In this document: positions 17,474-23,070 of the stretch, one piece after another
Layout: each line of letters starts with the position of its first letter
Numbering within the stretch: position 1 is the first letter of the stretch
Source of the DNA: an uncultured Collinsella sp.
Lineage (GTDB): Bacteria > Actinomycetota > Coriobacteriia > Coriobacteriales > Coriobacteriaceae
Direction of reading: 5' to 3'
DNA length: 23,070 nt
Assembly (NCBI GenBank): GCA_902464035.1
Contig: CABQHT010000028.1
Coordinates: 1-23,070, forward strand
Translations under genes and position numbers: made by a program
The notes under the pieces: model-generated
Databases searched by the model: none
What the model saw: only the letters and a program-made list of their open reading frames with translations
Told to the model about the DNA's origin: nothing

Positions 17474-17895
17474 GTTTGAAGCAATTGCTTAATTTTGATT
17501 AAGCAACAGGGTGCCAAAAATCTACCTACGCGATAACCGCCTTTTGCGGCTACTTGCGCGTTTTGCACGCGCTTGAGCCGATTTATTAACGCGATATGAA
17601 TCTACATACGCGTAGCTGGTATACAGCCGAGTACAGGCTGTATTTATCGCGGCGATTTACACAGATATAGCGACTATAACGAACAAGCGTGTCGCTGTAT
17701 TTATTCCAGCAGTTCACTTGATCGGTGAACAAGTGGGCTGTTGCAACGAAACGCCAAGCAGGATGGGCTCTATACGAGGACGCCGCAGGGGCAATGGCGG
17801 GGGAGTGCAGCTGGCGCTCTGAGAGTCACTGTATGGCCCCATTTTTCCTCAAATCGACTACCTGTACCATGAACCTCAAATTGTTCGAGTATCGC
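17474..17895. other. Non-coding, repeat-rich region 3' of tRNA-Pro
   Basis: No convincing gene lies here. It is clearly more AT-rich than the core and carries many inverted repeats: GCGCGT/ACGCGC (17556-17572), ATACAGCC/GGCTGTAT (17621-17643), AGCGAC/GTCGCT (about 17670-17696) and GTTCAC/GTGAAC (17712-17730). In the last of these, CACTTG can instead pair with CAAGTG. An imperfect 14-bp direct repeat, AATCTAC(C/A)TACGCG, occurs at 17519-17532 and 17599-17612. This could be a structured RNA, a decayed element or an attachment region; I cannot decide which. Confidence 0.5.
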
Positions 17896-17930
17896 CAAAA
17901 GAAAGGCCCGCGCGGAGTCGCACGGGCCTT
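17896..17930 (-). terminator. Terminator of the first pilin-like gene
   Basis: On the minus strand, AAGGCCCG/CGGGCCTT (17903-17910 with 17923-17930) forms an 8-bp stem extended by GCG/CGC past one mismatch. It is followed by TTTCTTTT, and lies 13 bases after the pilin-like gene's stop. Confidence 0.85.
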
Positions 17931-17942
17931 GCATTAGACAAG

Positions 17943-18935
17943 CTAGAAGCACCAAGCGGGACAGACACAAAGCAAGCCAGCCGCGCCATCAGTGTTCGAC
18001 GGATTGCCGCTGTAGCCGACACAGAAGTATCTCGTCGTAGAGCTGAACGGACTCACCGAACGCTCCCACCAATGGTAGCCAATCTGCAGGCAGGCATTAT
18101 CAGAATGGTTCTCCGTCACCTTGCCCTTGAAAGCCTCGTACTGGGTGCCCTCGGAGGAGGTCCAAGGGTAATCTGATGCCCAGTAGGAGGTGGGGACGAT
18201 CTCGGAGTAGCTGAGCAGGAACAGCTTGTCCGAGGTGGCCGTCACGGCGGCATTCTTGTCGGTTCCGCCGACGTTGTTCGTCAGCTTCCTGACCGATTTC
18301 ACCTTGGACTGGAAGTCGGCGGGCATGAGGTTCCAGATTTCGCCGGAGTTCATCTTCGCGCGAAGTTTGGACTTCTCCCAACCGCCAACGTTGGTTTCTG
18401 GTGCGTTCACGCTGGAAGAAATATTTCTCGAGGTGGTGAGGAACGTCAGGCCCGCTTTACCGCTTCCATCGGCCAAATCATCGTGGTTGATGCCGATGAT
18501 CTTGTACTCAAGCGTCTCGCCGTTCGTCAGCTTCATCGAGAACTTCGTTCCCGCGTCCATCGCTGCCCTCGCCTTGGCAAAAGCGGGCGATGCCTCGCCC
18601 TTCGCGGCAATGTCCTCGGCGACCGCCTTCTGCTCGTCGAGCGTCCAGTCCTTGGCGTCCTTGGCGATTGCCGCCTGGACGGTCGCGGAATCGGCTCCCG
18701 TGGAACCGCCGCCGGATGCGCTGCCACCCTCGGTACTGCCACTAGTCCCGCTGTTCACCGTGTTGCCGACCAGGTTGAACTGGTTGCGGATGGCTCCGGC
18801 CACGCCGGGTCCGGCGAACACGATTACCAGACCGATCACGACGATAATCAGGACGTACTCGATGATTCCTTGGCCTCGGAGGAGAGTACCTCTAGGAGAT
18901 ACCCCCCCCCGAGGCGAAAATGCCGCTGCAATCAT
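17943..18935 (-). CDS. Flp/type IV pilin-like surface protein with DUF6273-like C-terminal domain (phase ON)
   Basis: A 330-aa modular surface protein. The start ATG at 18935 has GGGAG six bases upstream; a longer reading to 19073 lacks such a site. The basic leader (1-21) ends RGTLLRG, followed by Q22-GIIEYVLIIVVIGLVIVFAG. Cleavage after G21 would put Glu at +5 and Tyr at +6, as prepilin peptidases require in Flp/TadE-type pilins. After the membrane helix comes GAIRNQFN, a Ser/Gly linker (about 57-77), a charged helical part, and a DUF6273-like domain (about 130-330) with YKIIGINHDD, WWERS and a Cys-rich end. Nine Gs (codons 9-12, plus-strand 18902-18910) are in frame here; gain or loss of one G gives early stops. 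Pilin export genes are not in the window. Role inferred: adhesin or minor pilin. Confidence 0.8.
   Translation of the reverse strand: MIAAAFSPRGGVSPRGTLLRGQGIIEYVLIIVVIGLVIVFAGPGVAGAIRNQFNLVGNTVNSGTSGSTEGGSASGGGSTGADSATVQAAIAKDAKDWTLDEQKAVAEDIAAKGEASPAFAKARAAMDAGTKFSMKLTNGETLEYKIIGINHDDLADGSGKAGLTFLTTSRNISSSVNAPETNVGGWEKSKLRAKMNSGEIWNLMPADFQSKVKSVRKLTNNVGGTDKNAAVTATSDKLFLLSYSEIVPTSYWASDYPWTSSEGTQYEAFKGKVTENHSDNACLQIGYHWWERSVSPFSSTTRYFCVGYSGNPSNTDGAAGLLCVCPAWCF
18902..18910 (-). repeat. G9 homopolymer in the first pilin-like gene
   Basis: Nine consecutive Gs on the coding strand, in the context CTC-G9-TATCTCC, at codons 9-12. The same context occurs in the second pilin-like gene. Tracts this long are prone to slipped-strand change. 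At nine Gs the frame continues into the pilin motif; at ten it meets TAG four codons on, and at eight it stops about 19 codons after the tract. Confidence 0.85.
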
Positions 18936-18960
18936 GTGCGGCTCCCTTCGCTCAGGGTTT

Positions 18961-19021
18961 GCAATACGAGCAGAGCGTAGGGCCATTTCAAAAATCTGCA
19001 CCAGTCTTGCCGCCGCGGCAA
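18961..19021 (-). promoter_or_regulatory. Upstream control region of the first pilin-like gene, with palindrome
   Basis: The palindrome TTGCCGC-C-GCGGCAA (19007-19021) has its 13-bp core (19008-19020) exactly 72 nt upstream of the start codon, the same distance as in the second gene. Between them, TACGCT in CTAnnCTCTGC is a shared possible -10. TTGAAA/TATTGC (19-bp spacing, 18986-18991 and 18961-18966) is an alternative promoter. Binding by a shared regulator is inferred. Confidence 0.55.
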
Positions 19022-19070
19022 AACGCAACCAACTCAACGCCTGCATGGCATAACCGACCGCTCGCATATC

Positions 19071-19094
19071 CAAATTTGTTGCTCAACAAATTTG
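19071..19094. repeat. Perfect 11-bp inverted repeat between divergent genes
   Basis: CAAATTTGTTG-CT-CAACAAATTTG is a perfect, AT-rich palindrome in otherwise GC-rich DNA. It lies between the minus-strand pilin-like gene and the plus-strand zinc-ribbon/TPR gene, 95 bp before the latter's start. It resembles a dimeric regulator's operator. No T run follows on either strand, so a terminator is unlikely. Confidence 0.75.
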
Positions 19095-19188
19095 CAGGTA
19101 GCGTCAGTAAAATTGAGAGCGTAAGGTCGATGGGAACCGCTCTTAGCCTAGGCCGTTCCAAAAACCGCGAATACAGGAGGTAAGGTGA

Positions 19189-20793
19189 TTGGGTAACTAT
19201 AAAGTGGTCTTCAGGGATGATGGGACTGGGGATTCGAGTCTGCTGAAATGGGAGCCCGGATGCCCGGCGATGGTAACGGTCGTCCAGGTCGCGAGAAACG
19301 TCGACACATCTGAGGCATATCTGCAGATAAAGATCGAGAATCTCTCAGCCGATACCTTAAATTCCATCTCCGGTATCGCCCATGTCGACTATGACGATGG
19401 GTCCAGAGGCTATGTCCCCTTTTCGGAACTAGACTTGGACCTGCCGCAGTGCGAGCAGGGAGCCCTTAAGGCGACGGAGCTGCCGAGGGGAGATGTCGAG
19501 TCGGTATTCATCAAGCTGCTTCAAATCGACTCCCAGCAAGGGAAGTGGCACTCGACCGGGGAGCCCGCCGAAGCGCCCGAGCGTGAACCGCTTTTGCTGA
19601 GCGAGAAGGCGATGGCCGAAAGAAGCCACCGGCAGGAAGAGCTTCATATCGACAGTCGAATCACCGGCGGCAAGGCGCAGTTCCATCGAGGATGGTGGGT
19701 TTGCGCATGCGGCTGCATAAACGTCGGGCGGGAGACCTGCCACAGATGCAAATGCCACAAGGATCTCCTCTCGGACTTGCAGGACGAGGAATCCCTATGC
19801 AAGTCGGCCGACATACGGTCTCAGAACATTTACGACAGAGCCGACTCACTCATTGCCAGAGGGGAGAGCGTCGAGAACCTGAAAAAAGCCAAGAGGCTAT
19901 TCGAGAGTATCCCAGGATGGAAGGACTCTGCGCAGCGCGTCGAGGAATGCTCGGAAAAGCTGGCCGTGCTCGAGCCGAAGTCGGCAAAGAAGCGCAAAAT
20001 ACTGATATGCCTTGCTACGGCTGCCATCGTGCTACTCGTCTTCTTTCTGACGGCGGGAAGGCCGATAGCGGTTAACGCAATCACGGGACTGCAAAAGGAA
20101 ATTCGGTACAGGGAAGCGATCTCGCTTTACGAAGGCGGTCATTTCAGAGAGGCGTATGGCGAATTCAAGTCGATTCGATCATATGGCGATTCGGCGGAAA
20201 TGGAGGCCAATTCCGCCAATGCCCTAGCGGAAGGTTATCTAAAAGACGGAAATGTGGACCAAGCTATCGAATGGTTCAAGAATGCGCACAATGAAACCGG
20301 CGCCCACGAGGTCGAATACGGGTACGTGAAGGAACACTATGACAGCAGCGATTCCAAGACGAAGGAATACCTGGATGAGCTCGTGGAGGTTGGATATGGC
20401 GATGCCACCAAACTTTATTCCGACCTTTATAAACTTGATGTAAGGATTCTTGTGAACTCCGATGAGAACGATACCGAAACATCCCTGACAGAAATCGGCT
20501 CGAAGTCCATGGGTGACGCCTATGTCCACGTTTACATTGACGGCGGAGATCGCTCGCAAGAAGAAGTCAACATCCGCGTGTTTGAGGAGTACGCATGGGG
20601 CATCGATGGCGAGGTGACAAATGATTATTCTCAAACGCAGCCCGCGAACTACGTAAAAGGATTCAAGCGCGGGTGGAACCTCATCTCGCTCTGGAATCAA
20701 AACTCCGTTACTTATGACCATAGAATCACATTAATTGAGCCCGTGACGGGAGAGACGCTGGCAAAGGCAGAATTCCACACGCCCTATAACTAA
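19189..20793 (+). CDS. Membrane-anchored zinc-ribbon and TPR protein, unknown function
   Basis: I do not know a function for this 534-aa protein. It starts with TTG at 19189, chosen because AGGAGG (19175-19180) is eight bases upstream and the nearby GTG soon hits a stop. The N-terminal part (about 5-120) looks like a beta-rich domain. A zinc ribbon follows with C172-A-C174 and C184-HR-C187, extra C176 and C189 beside it. A TPR-like piece SLFESIPGWKDSAQR-type lies at 236-251, then basic KKRK and one transmembrane helix (271-290). Outside are TPR-like repeats (about 307-370) and a beta-rich C-terminal domain (about 415-534). Topology with the zinc domain inside is inferred. Arg codons AGA and AGG are frequent, unlike the core genes. 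It may sense or assemble something at the envelope. Confidence 0.8.
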   Translation: MGNYKVVFRDDGTGDSSLLKWEPGCPAMVTVVQVARNVDTSEAYLQIKIENLSADTLNSISGIAHVDYDDGSRGYVPFSELDLDLPQCEQGALKATELPRGDVESVFIKLLQIDSQQGKWHSTGEPAEAPEREPLLLSEKAMAERSHRQEELHIDSRITGGKAQFHRGWWVCACGCINVGRETCHRCKCHKDLLSDLQDEESLCKSADIRSQNIYDRADSLIARGESVENLKKAKRLFESIPGWKDSAQRVEECSEKLAVLEPKSAKKRKILICLATAAIVLLVFFLTAGRPIAVNAITGLQKEIRYREAISLYEGGHFREAYGEFKSIRSYGDSAEMEANSANALAEGYLKDGNVDQAIEWFKNAHNETGAHEVEYGYVKEHYDSSDSKTKEYLDELVEVGYGDATKLYSDLYKLDVRILVNSDENDTETSLTEIGSKSMGDAYVHVYIDGGDRSQEEVNIRVFEEYAWGIDGEVTNDYSQTQPANYVKGFKRGWNLISLWNQNSVTYDHRITLIEPVTGETLAKAEFHTPYN

Positions 20794-20866
20794 GCACCGG
20801 CTTTCAGCCAGCGATATTCCGAATGTCGGGCAAGTCGAGTATCTAACGAGTTAGGAAGAGAAGTAC

Positions 20867-21118
20867 ATGCAGATCATCTTTTACGCTCTCATAATCTGCT
20901 ACGGAATAGCATGCTATTTTTCAGCGGGGCTAATTATCAAAGCAGCCAAAGATAAAGGGTATGAGGACCAGGGATTAAAGCTGGCTTTCATAATCGTGTT
21001 CGCGACGCCCGCGAGCGCCGCGATGATCGTTGCGGCGCTTCCCGACAAGAAGCTCCAAACCAGCGTTTCCGATGATTCGACGCCGGCTTCGATAGACGAG
21101 GAGCTTCCGAAGCTGTAA
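20867..21118 (+). CDS. Small membrane protein, unknown function
   Basis: An 83-aa protein with two predicted membrane helices (about residues 3-25 and 37-58) joined by a short charged loop (KAAKDKGYEDQG), and a polar, acidic tail to LPKL. AGGAAGAG lies just upstream of ATG 20867. It follows the zinc-ribbon/TPR gene by 73 bp on the same strand and may share its transcript. No catalytic motif is visible. Confidence 0.7.
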   Translation: MQIIFYALIICYGIACYFSAGLIIKAAKDKGYEDQGLKLAFIIVFATPASAAMIVAALPDKKLQTSVSDDSTPASIDEELPKL

Positions 21119-21171
21119 GGCATCATAGCGAGTCGGCTCGTTTAATCTCTGAATTGGTAGTTCAGCGGCAG

Positions 21172-21315
21172 CTCCGCTATAGCGACTTCTACGAAGACGG
21201 ACGGCCCCTGGCCAATTACGTGAGCACATGGGTCGATATCGAATCAGGCGATAACGGGAGCGAGCAGGACGTCGTGCTCGGAGTCCGTCCCGCTACCTGG
21301 GTCAAATTGAATTAG
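21172..21315 (+). pseudogene. C-terminal fragment of a DUF6273-like protein
   Basis: One open frame ends at TAG 21313-21315 and encodes about 47 residues, including FYEDGRPLANYVSTWVDI and the terminal VLGVRPATWVKLN. The GVRPA-W-KL ending is characteristic of DUF6273-type C-termini. No start codon with a ribosome binding site and no N-terminal part precede it; upstream the frame runs into the end of the small membrane protein gene. It therefore looks like the remnant of a third surface-protein gene, in the opposite orientation to the two pilin-like genes. Confidence 0.5.
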
Positions 21316-21327
21316 ACACCGACTCTC

Positions 21328-21356
21328 AAAACAGCCGAAACGAGAAGCCGATCTCG
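21328..21356 (-). terminator. Possible weak terminator of the second pilin-like gene
   Basis: On the minus strand CGAGA/TCTCG (21341-21356) forms a 5-bp stem followed by TTTCGGCTGTTTT. It lies 41 bp after the second pilin-like gene's stop. The stem is short, so this is tentative. Confidence 0.3.
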
Positions 21357-21397
21357 ATGCGCTTGGGGTCAGCTTCCCGCAGTGAGCTTGATACCGG

Positions 21398-22341
21398 TTA
21401 ATGCCATGACTTGGGAGCGATTACGCTGGGAGCCTCGCGGTTGAAGTGCTCGTGATCGGCGTTCACCGGAACTTTCCACTTGGAGCAATCCAATTTCAGC
21501 AGGTCGCAGTACGCGAAGGCGCCGTCAGCATAGTTCAACGATGAGGTATCCCAGCTCTCGGCACCGGGGAGGGTTTCCAACGAATCGCAGCTGGCGAATG
21601 CCCAGCCGATATTCGTGCAGCGACCCATATTCCAACTGCTCGTATCGAGGTCTTTCAGATTGTTGCAGTAATAGACGAAATCGGAAAGGTCGATAGGGTG
21701 GAAGTTCATAGGCGACTTCAGGAGGGTGAGCGATGTGCAGCGCAGAAAGGCACACCATGCCGTGTATGTGCCGCTGCAATCCAGATTGCTCAGGTCGGCG
21801 GCCGTCAGGTTGGACATTCTCATGAACCAGCCGCAGATGGACGCCGGCGCGATGCCCGTATCGACCACAGTGGCGGTCTTGACGGAGTCACGGCGGTCCC
21901 ACCAGGGAAGCGCCTTGCAGGTCCAATCGCGTGCCATGCCGTCATCGGAAGTCTGAATTGAAAAGTGGGTGTTCTCGAACCCGGAATACACCTCGGTTAC
22001 CCTGCGGTAGTTGAACATGTCTCCCACCTTGGGCACCCCGCGGCGCTTATAAAACATGAGGCTGTGGTCATCCTCGGAGTAGACGGCGAACGCCGTGCCG
22101 TTCTCGGGGTCGGGGATGTCCACCGGCTCGTAGAAGTTCTCGCCCGTGTTGCCCGACCCGATGGCATTCGCCACCGTGTTGAACTGGTTTCTGATAGCAG
22201 ACGAGACCCACGGCCCTACTATAAGTATCACTAGGACTATGATCGCGATGATCAGGACGTACTCTACTGTCGACTGTCCCTTCGGGCGGCGGGTAAATCT
22301 GGGAGATACCCCCCCCCGAGAGGAATTTCTGCTGCATGCAT
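21398..22341 (-). CDS. Flp/type IV pilin-like surface protein with BspA/DUF285-type repeats (phase OFF, frameshifted at G9)
   Basis: From ATG 22341 (GGGAG six bases upstream) the frame with nine Gs ends after 25 codons at TAG. With ten (or seven) Gs it reads through as a 314-aa protein: leader MHAAEIPLGGGVSPRFTRRPKG, cleavage before QSTVEYVLIIAIIVLVIL (Glu +5, Tyr +6), the shared SAIRNQFN motif, a short linker, then a domain ending in repeats such as LDTSSWNMGRCTNIGWAFASC, typical of BspA-like/DUF285 leucine-rich surface repeats (about 180-300). No start codon lies in the pilin frame between an upstream TAA and the tract, and the next GTG (22231) is inside the membrane helix, so in this sequence the gene is off. 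Phase variation is favoured over simple decay because the rest of the frame is clean. Confidence 0.75.
22309..22317 (-). repeat. G9 homopolymer in the second pilin-like gene
   Basis: Nine consecutive Gs on the coding strand in the context CTC-G9-TATCTCC, the same as in the first pilin-like gene. Here nine Gs put the start codon out of frame with the pilin segment by one base; ten or seven would restore it. Confidence 0.85.
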
Positions 22342-22373
22342 GTGCGGCTCCCTTCGGATTGGATTAGCTGATG

Positions 22374-22426
22374 CTGCAGAGGATAGACGCGATTACTAAG
22401 GATGGGTCTACAATGCCGCAGCGGCA
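22374..22426 (-). promoter_or_regulatory. Upstream control region of the second pilin-like gene, with palindrome
   Basis: The palindrome TGCCGC-A-GCGGCA (22414-22426) ends exactly 72 nt before ATG 22341, matching the first gene. A possible -10, TATCCT, lies in CTAnnCTCTGC at the same offset in both genes; no consensus -35 precedes it, which would fit activator dependence (inference). Confidence 0.55.
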
Positions 22427-22653
22427 ATCACACTAAGAGGGTAAGGCGTTCGAAGTGACATCCCGTTCCAAAACGTATGCCGTCCGGCACGACCGACAGC
22501 CGAGCCTTGTGCCCCACTCGAGCAGTGCCAGAACCCCGTGCCGGAACCCACGCAGACGATGGCAGGGGAATTCAGCCGCGGCCATCGAGGAGCCGACCTA
22601 GGGACGGCGCCCTCATTCCTCAATGGATTTCCACCGCCCCTTATAGGTCTGGA
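22427..22653. other. Intergenic stretch without a convincing gene, containing a long-range stem
   Basis: Frames are open on both strands because of high GC, but none has a credible start with ribosome binding site. TCCGGCACG (22483-22491) pairs perfectly with CGTGCCGGA (22537-22545) around a 45-nt interior that includes a CACT/AGTG mini-hairpin. It could be a structured RNA or a dispersed repeat; neither is established. Confidence 0.4.
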
Positions 22654-22691
22654 TTGATTTAATGCTTGATTTAATCCGGCTGAATAAGCCG
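22654..22691. repeat. Direct repeat and hairpin upstream of the antitoxin-like gene
   Basis: TTGATTTAAT occurs twice with a 12-bp period (22654-22663 and 22666-22675), framed by GGATT and AATCC, followed by the hairpin CGGCT-GAATA-AGCCG (22677-22691). A TTGACA -35-like box at 22704-22709 follows. The set looks like regulatory DNA for the plus-strand gene at 22804. Confidence 0.45.
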
Positions 22692-22803
22692 ACCATGGGC
22701 CGGTTGACATAATGTAAGGTAAAAGAGCAGATGCGGCCGTACGCCGGTGCGGGTGATGTGACAGAATGTAATACACGCATTGCATCTAACCGGGAGGTGC
22801 ATC

Positions 22804-23070
22804 ATGGCAACCGCCACCGCAGTCCTGAGAATCCCCGAGGACCTCTCGAACAGGTACGATCACCTGGCGAAGTCGACGGGCCGCACGAAAACCTTCTACA
22901 TGACGGAGGCCCTCGCCGCGGAGATAGACAGGCTCGAATACGAGTACGGCCTCATGAATTATCCGGGAGGCGTTTGGTTGCGAGGCATGCCAGTGTGCGG
23001 GCCTGATTCGTCAGGCCCGCACAGGGGGACCGCGATGGTGGCCACCGCGCCGCCCGAGGGGCTGTTGGCA
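22804..23070 (+). CDS. RelB/ParD-like ribbon-helix-helix antitoxin, probably damaged, running off the window
   Basis: The first 50 residues (ATAVLRIPEDLSNRYDHLAK, then STGRTKTFYMTEALAAEID, then RLEYEYGL) match the RelB/DUF6290 type of ribbon-helix-helix DNA-binding antitoxins, which repress their own promoter and neutralise a RelE-type toxin. GGGAGG (22792-22797) lies six bases before the ATG. Family members normally continue with a short acidic toxin-binding tail; here the frame continues into unrelated sequence (YPGGVWLRG...) containing a perfect hairpin, and no stop occurs before the window ends. No toxin gene is seen within the window. The N-terminal DNA-binding part may still be made; the rest suggests a rearrangement or truncation. 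Confidence 0.65.
   Translation, partial: MATATAVLRIPEDLSNRYDHLAKSTGRTKTFYMTEALAAEIDRLEYEYGLMNYPGGVWLRGMPVCGPDSSGPHRGTAMVATAPPEGLLA
22994..23023. repeat. Perfect 13-bp hairpin with TTCG loop
   Basis: TGTGCGGGCCTGA-TTCG-TCAGGCCCGCACA is a perfect stem-loop placed shortly after antitoxin homology ends. No T run follows on either strand. It may be a terminator lacking its U tract, or the end of an inserted element. Confidence 0.7.

Noticed and set aside
17500..17740. Possible CRISPR array after tRNA-Pro
   Set aside because: Only one imperfect pair of 14-bp direct repeats; no regular repeat-spacer pattern and no cas genes.
17725..17937. 70-codon plus-strand frame after tRNA-Pro
   Set aside because: GTG start with no ribosome binding site; it runs through the minus-strand terminator and has no protein-like features.
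18226..19053. 275-codon plus-strand frame opposite the first pilin-like gene
   Set aside because: Shadow frame: it crosses the pilin gene's leader, G tract and control palindrome, and lacks motifs.
18902..22317. G9 tracts as simple sequencing artefacts
   Set aside because: Not fully excluded, but two tracts of equal length in the same conserved context, one giving a correct frame, argue that they are real. Read-level counts would settle it.
22068..22337. Reading from the second ATG (22337) of the second pilin-like gene, about 90 codons
   Set aside because: It is the off-frame translation beyond the G tract: Arg/His/Gly-rich with no hydrophobic segment, while the adjacent frame encodes the pilin motif.
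22408..22785. 125-codon minus-strand frame upstream of the second pilin-like gene
   Set aside because: No ribosome binding site, covers the shared control palindrome and the repeats before the antitoxin; several overlapping frames are equally open here.
22731..23006. 91-codon plus-strand frame overlapping the antitoxin
   Set aside because: Arg/Pro/His-rich shadow in another frame; the RelB-like frame has the ribosome binding site and family signature.

Overview
The window comes from a GC-rich actinobacterial chromosome. Arg codons in the core genes are mostly CGC. The gene order scpA-scpB-rluB-cmk-plsC-ispH-(DUF512 radical SAM)-der-plsY-gpsA-rpe, the Nif3-like, zinc-ribbon and coaBC genes, and a small-membrane-protein/TPR/Flp-pilin accessory set, fit class Coriobacteriia. 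A Collinsella-like organism is my best guess. This is inference from gene content and style, with no search behind it.

Region 1 (1-17277) is core chromosome on the plus strand. It opens with tRNA-Ala(GGC), its promoter and a terminator. Then come an ABC-F ATPase, a 98-aa membrane protein that overlaps it, and a site-2-protease-family membrane metalloprotease. From 3286 to 17277 there is a nearly gapless 14-gene series, probably one or a few long transcripts. It covers chromosome condensation (ScpA/ScpB), rRNA modification (RluB type), nucleotide metabolism (Cmk), phospholipid synthesis (PlsC, PlsY, GpsA), isoprenoids (IspH), ribosome assembly (Der), the pentose phosphate pathway (Rpe), sulfur/Fe-S mobilisation (cysteine desulfurase), a Nif3-family metalloprotein, a coiled-coil zinc-ribbon protein and coenzyme A synthesis (CoaBC). 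Many junctions overlap by a few bases or have the next ribosome binding site inside the preceding gene.

Region 2 (17281-17473) is tRNA-Pro(GGG) with promoter, encoded CCA and a strong terminator. Directly 3' of it the character changes: about 420 bp of AT-richer non-coding DNA full of inverted repeats, then an accessory region with different codon use (AGA/AGG Arg codons) and genes on both strands.

Region 3 (17474-23070) is the interesting part. Two minus-strand genes (start codons at 18935 and 22341) encode surface proteins with the same plan: a short basic leader, a Flp/type IV-pilin-like cleavage and membrane motif (G|Q..xEYVLII), a shared AIRNQFN motif, then unrelated C-terminal domains (DUF6273-like in one, BspA/DUF285-like repeats in the other). 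Both have a run of nine Gs just after the start codon, in the same sequence context. With nine Gs the first gene is in frame (ON) and the second is out of frame (OFF); ten or seven Gs would restore the second. Both also carry the same ribosome binding site and a TGCCGC-N-GCGGCA palindrome exactly 72 nt upstream of the start. I read this as a phase-variable, co-regulated set of modular pilin-like adhesins. Between them lie a zinc-ribbon/TM/TPR protein, a small two-TM protein and a fragment of another DUF6273-like gene. The window ends in a RelB-like antitoxin whose family homology stops abruptly near a perfect 13-bp hairpin.
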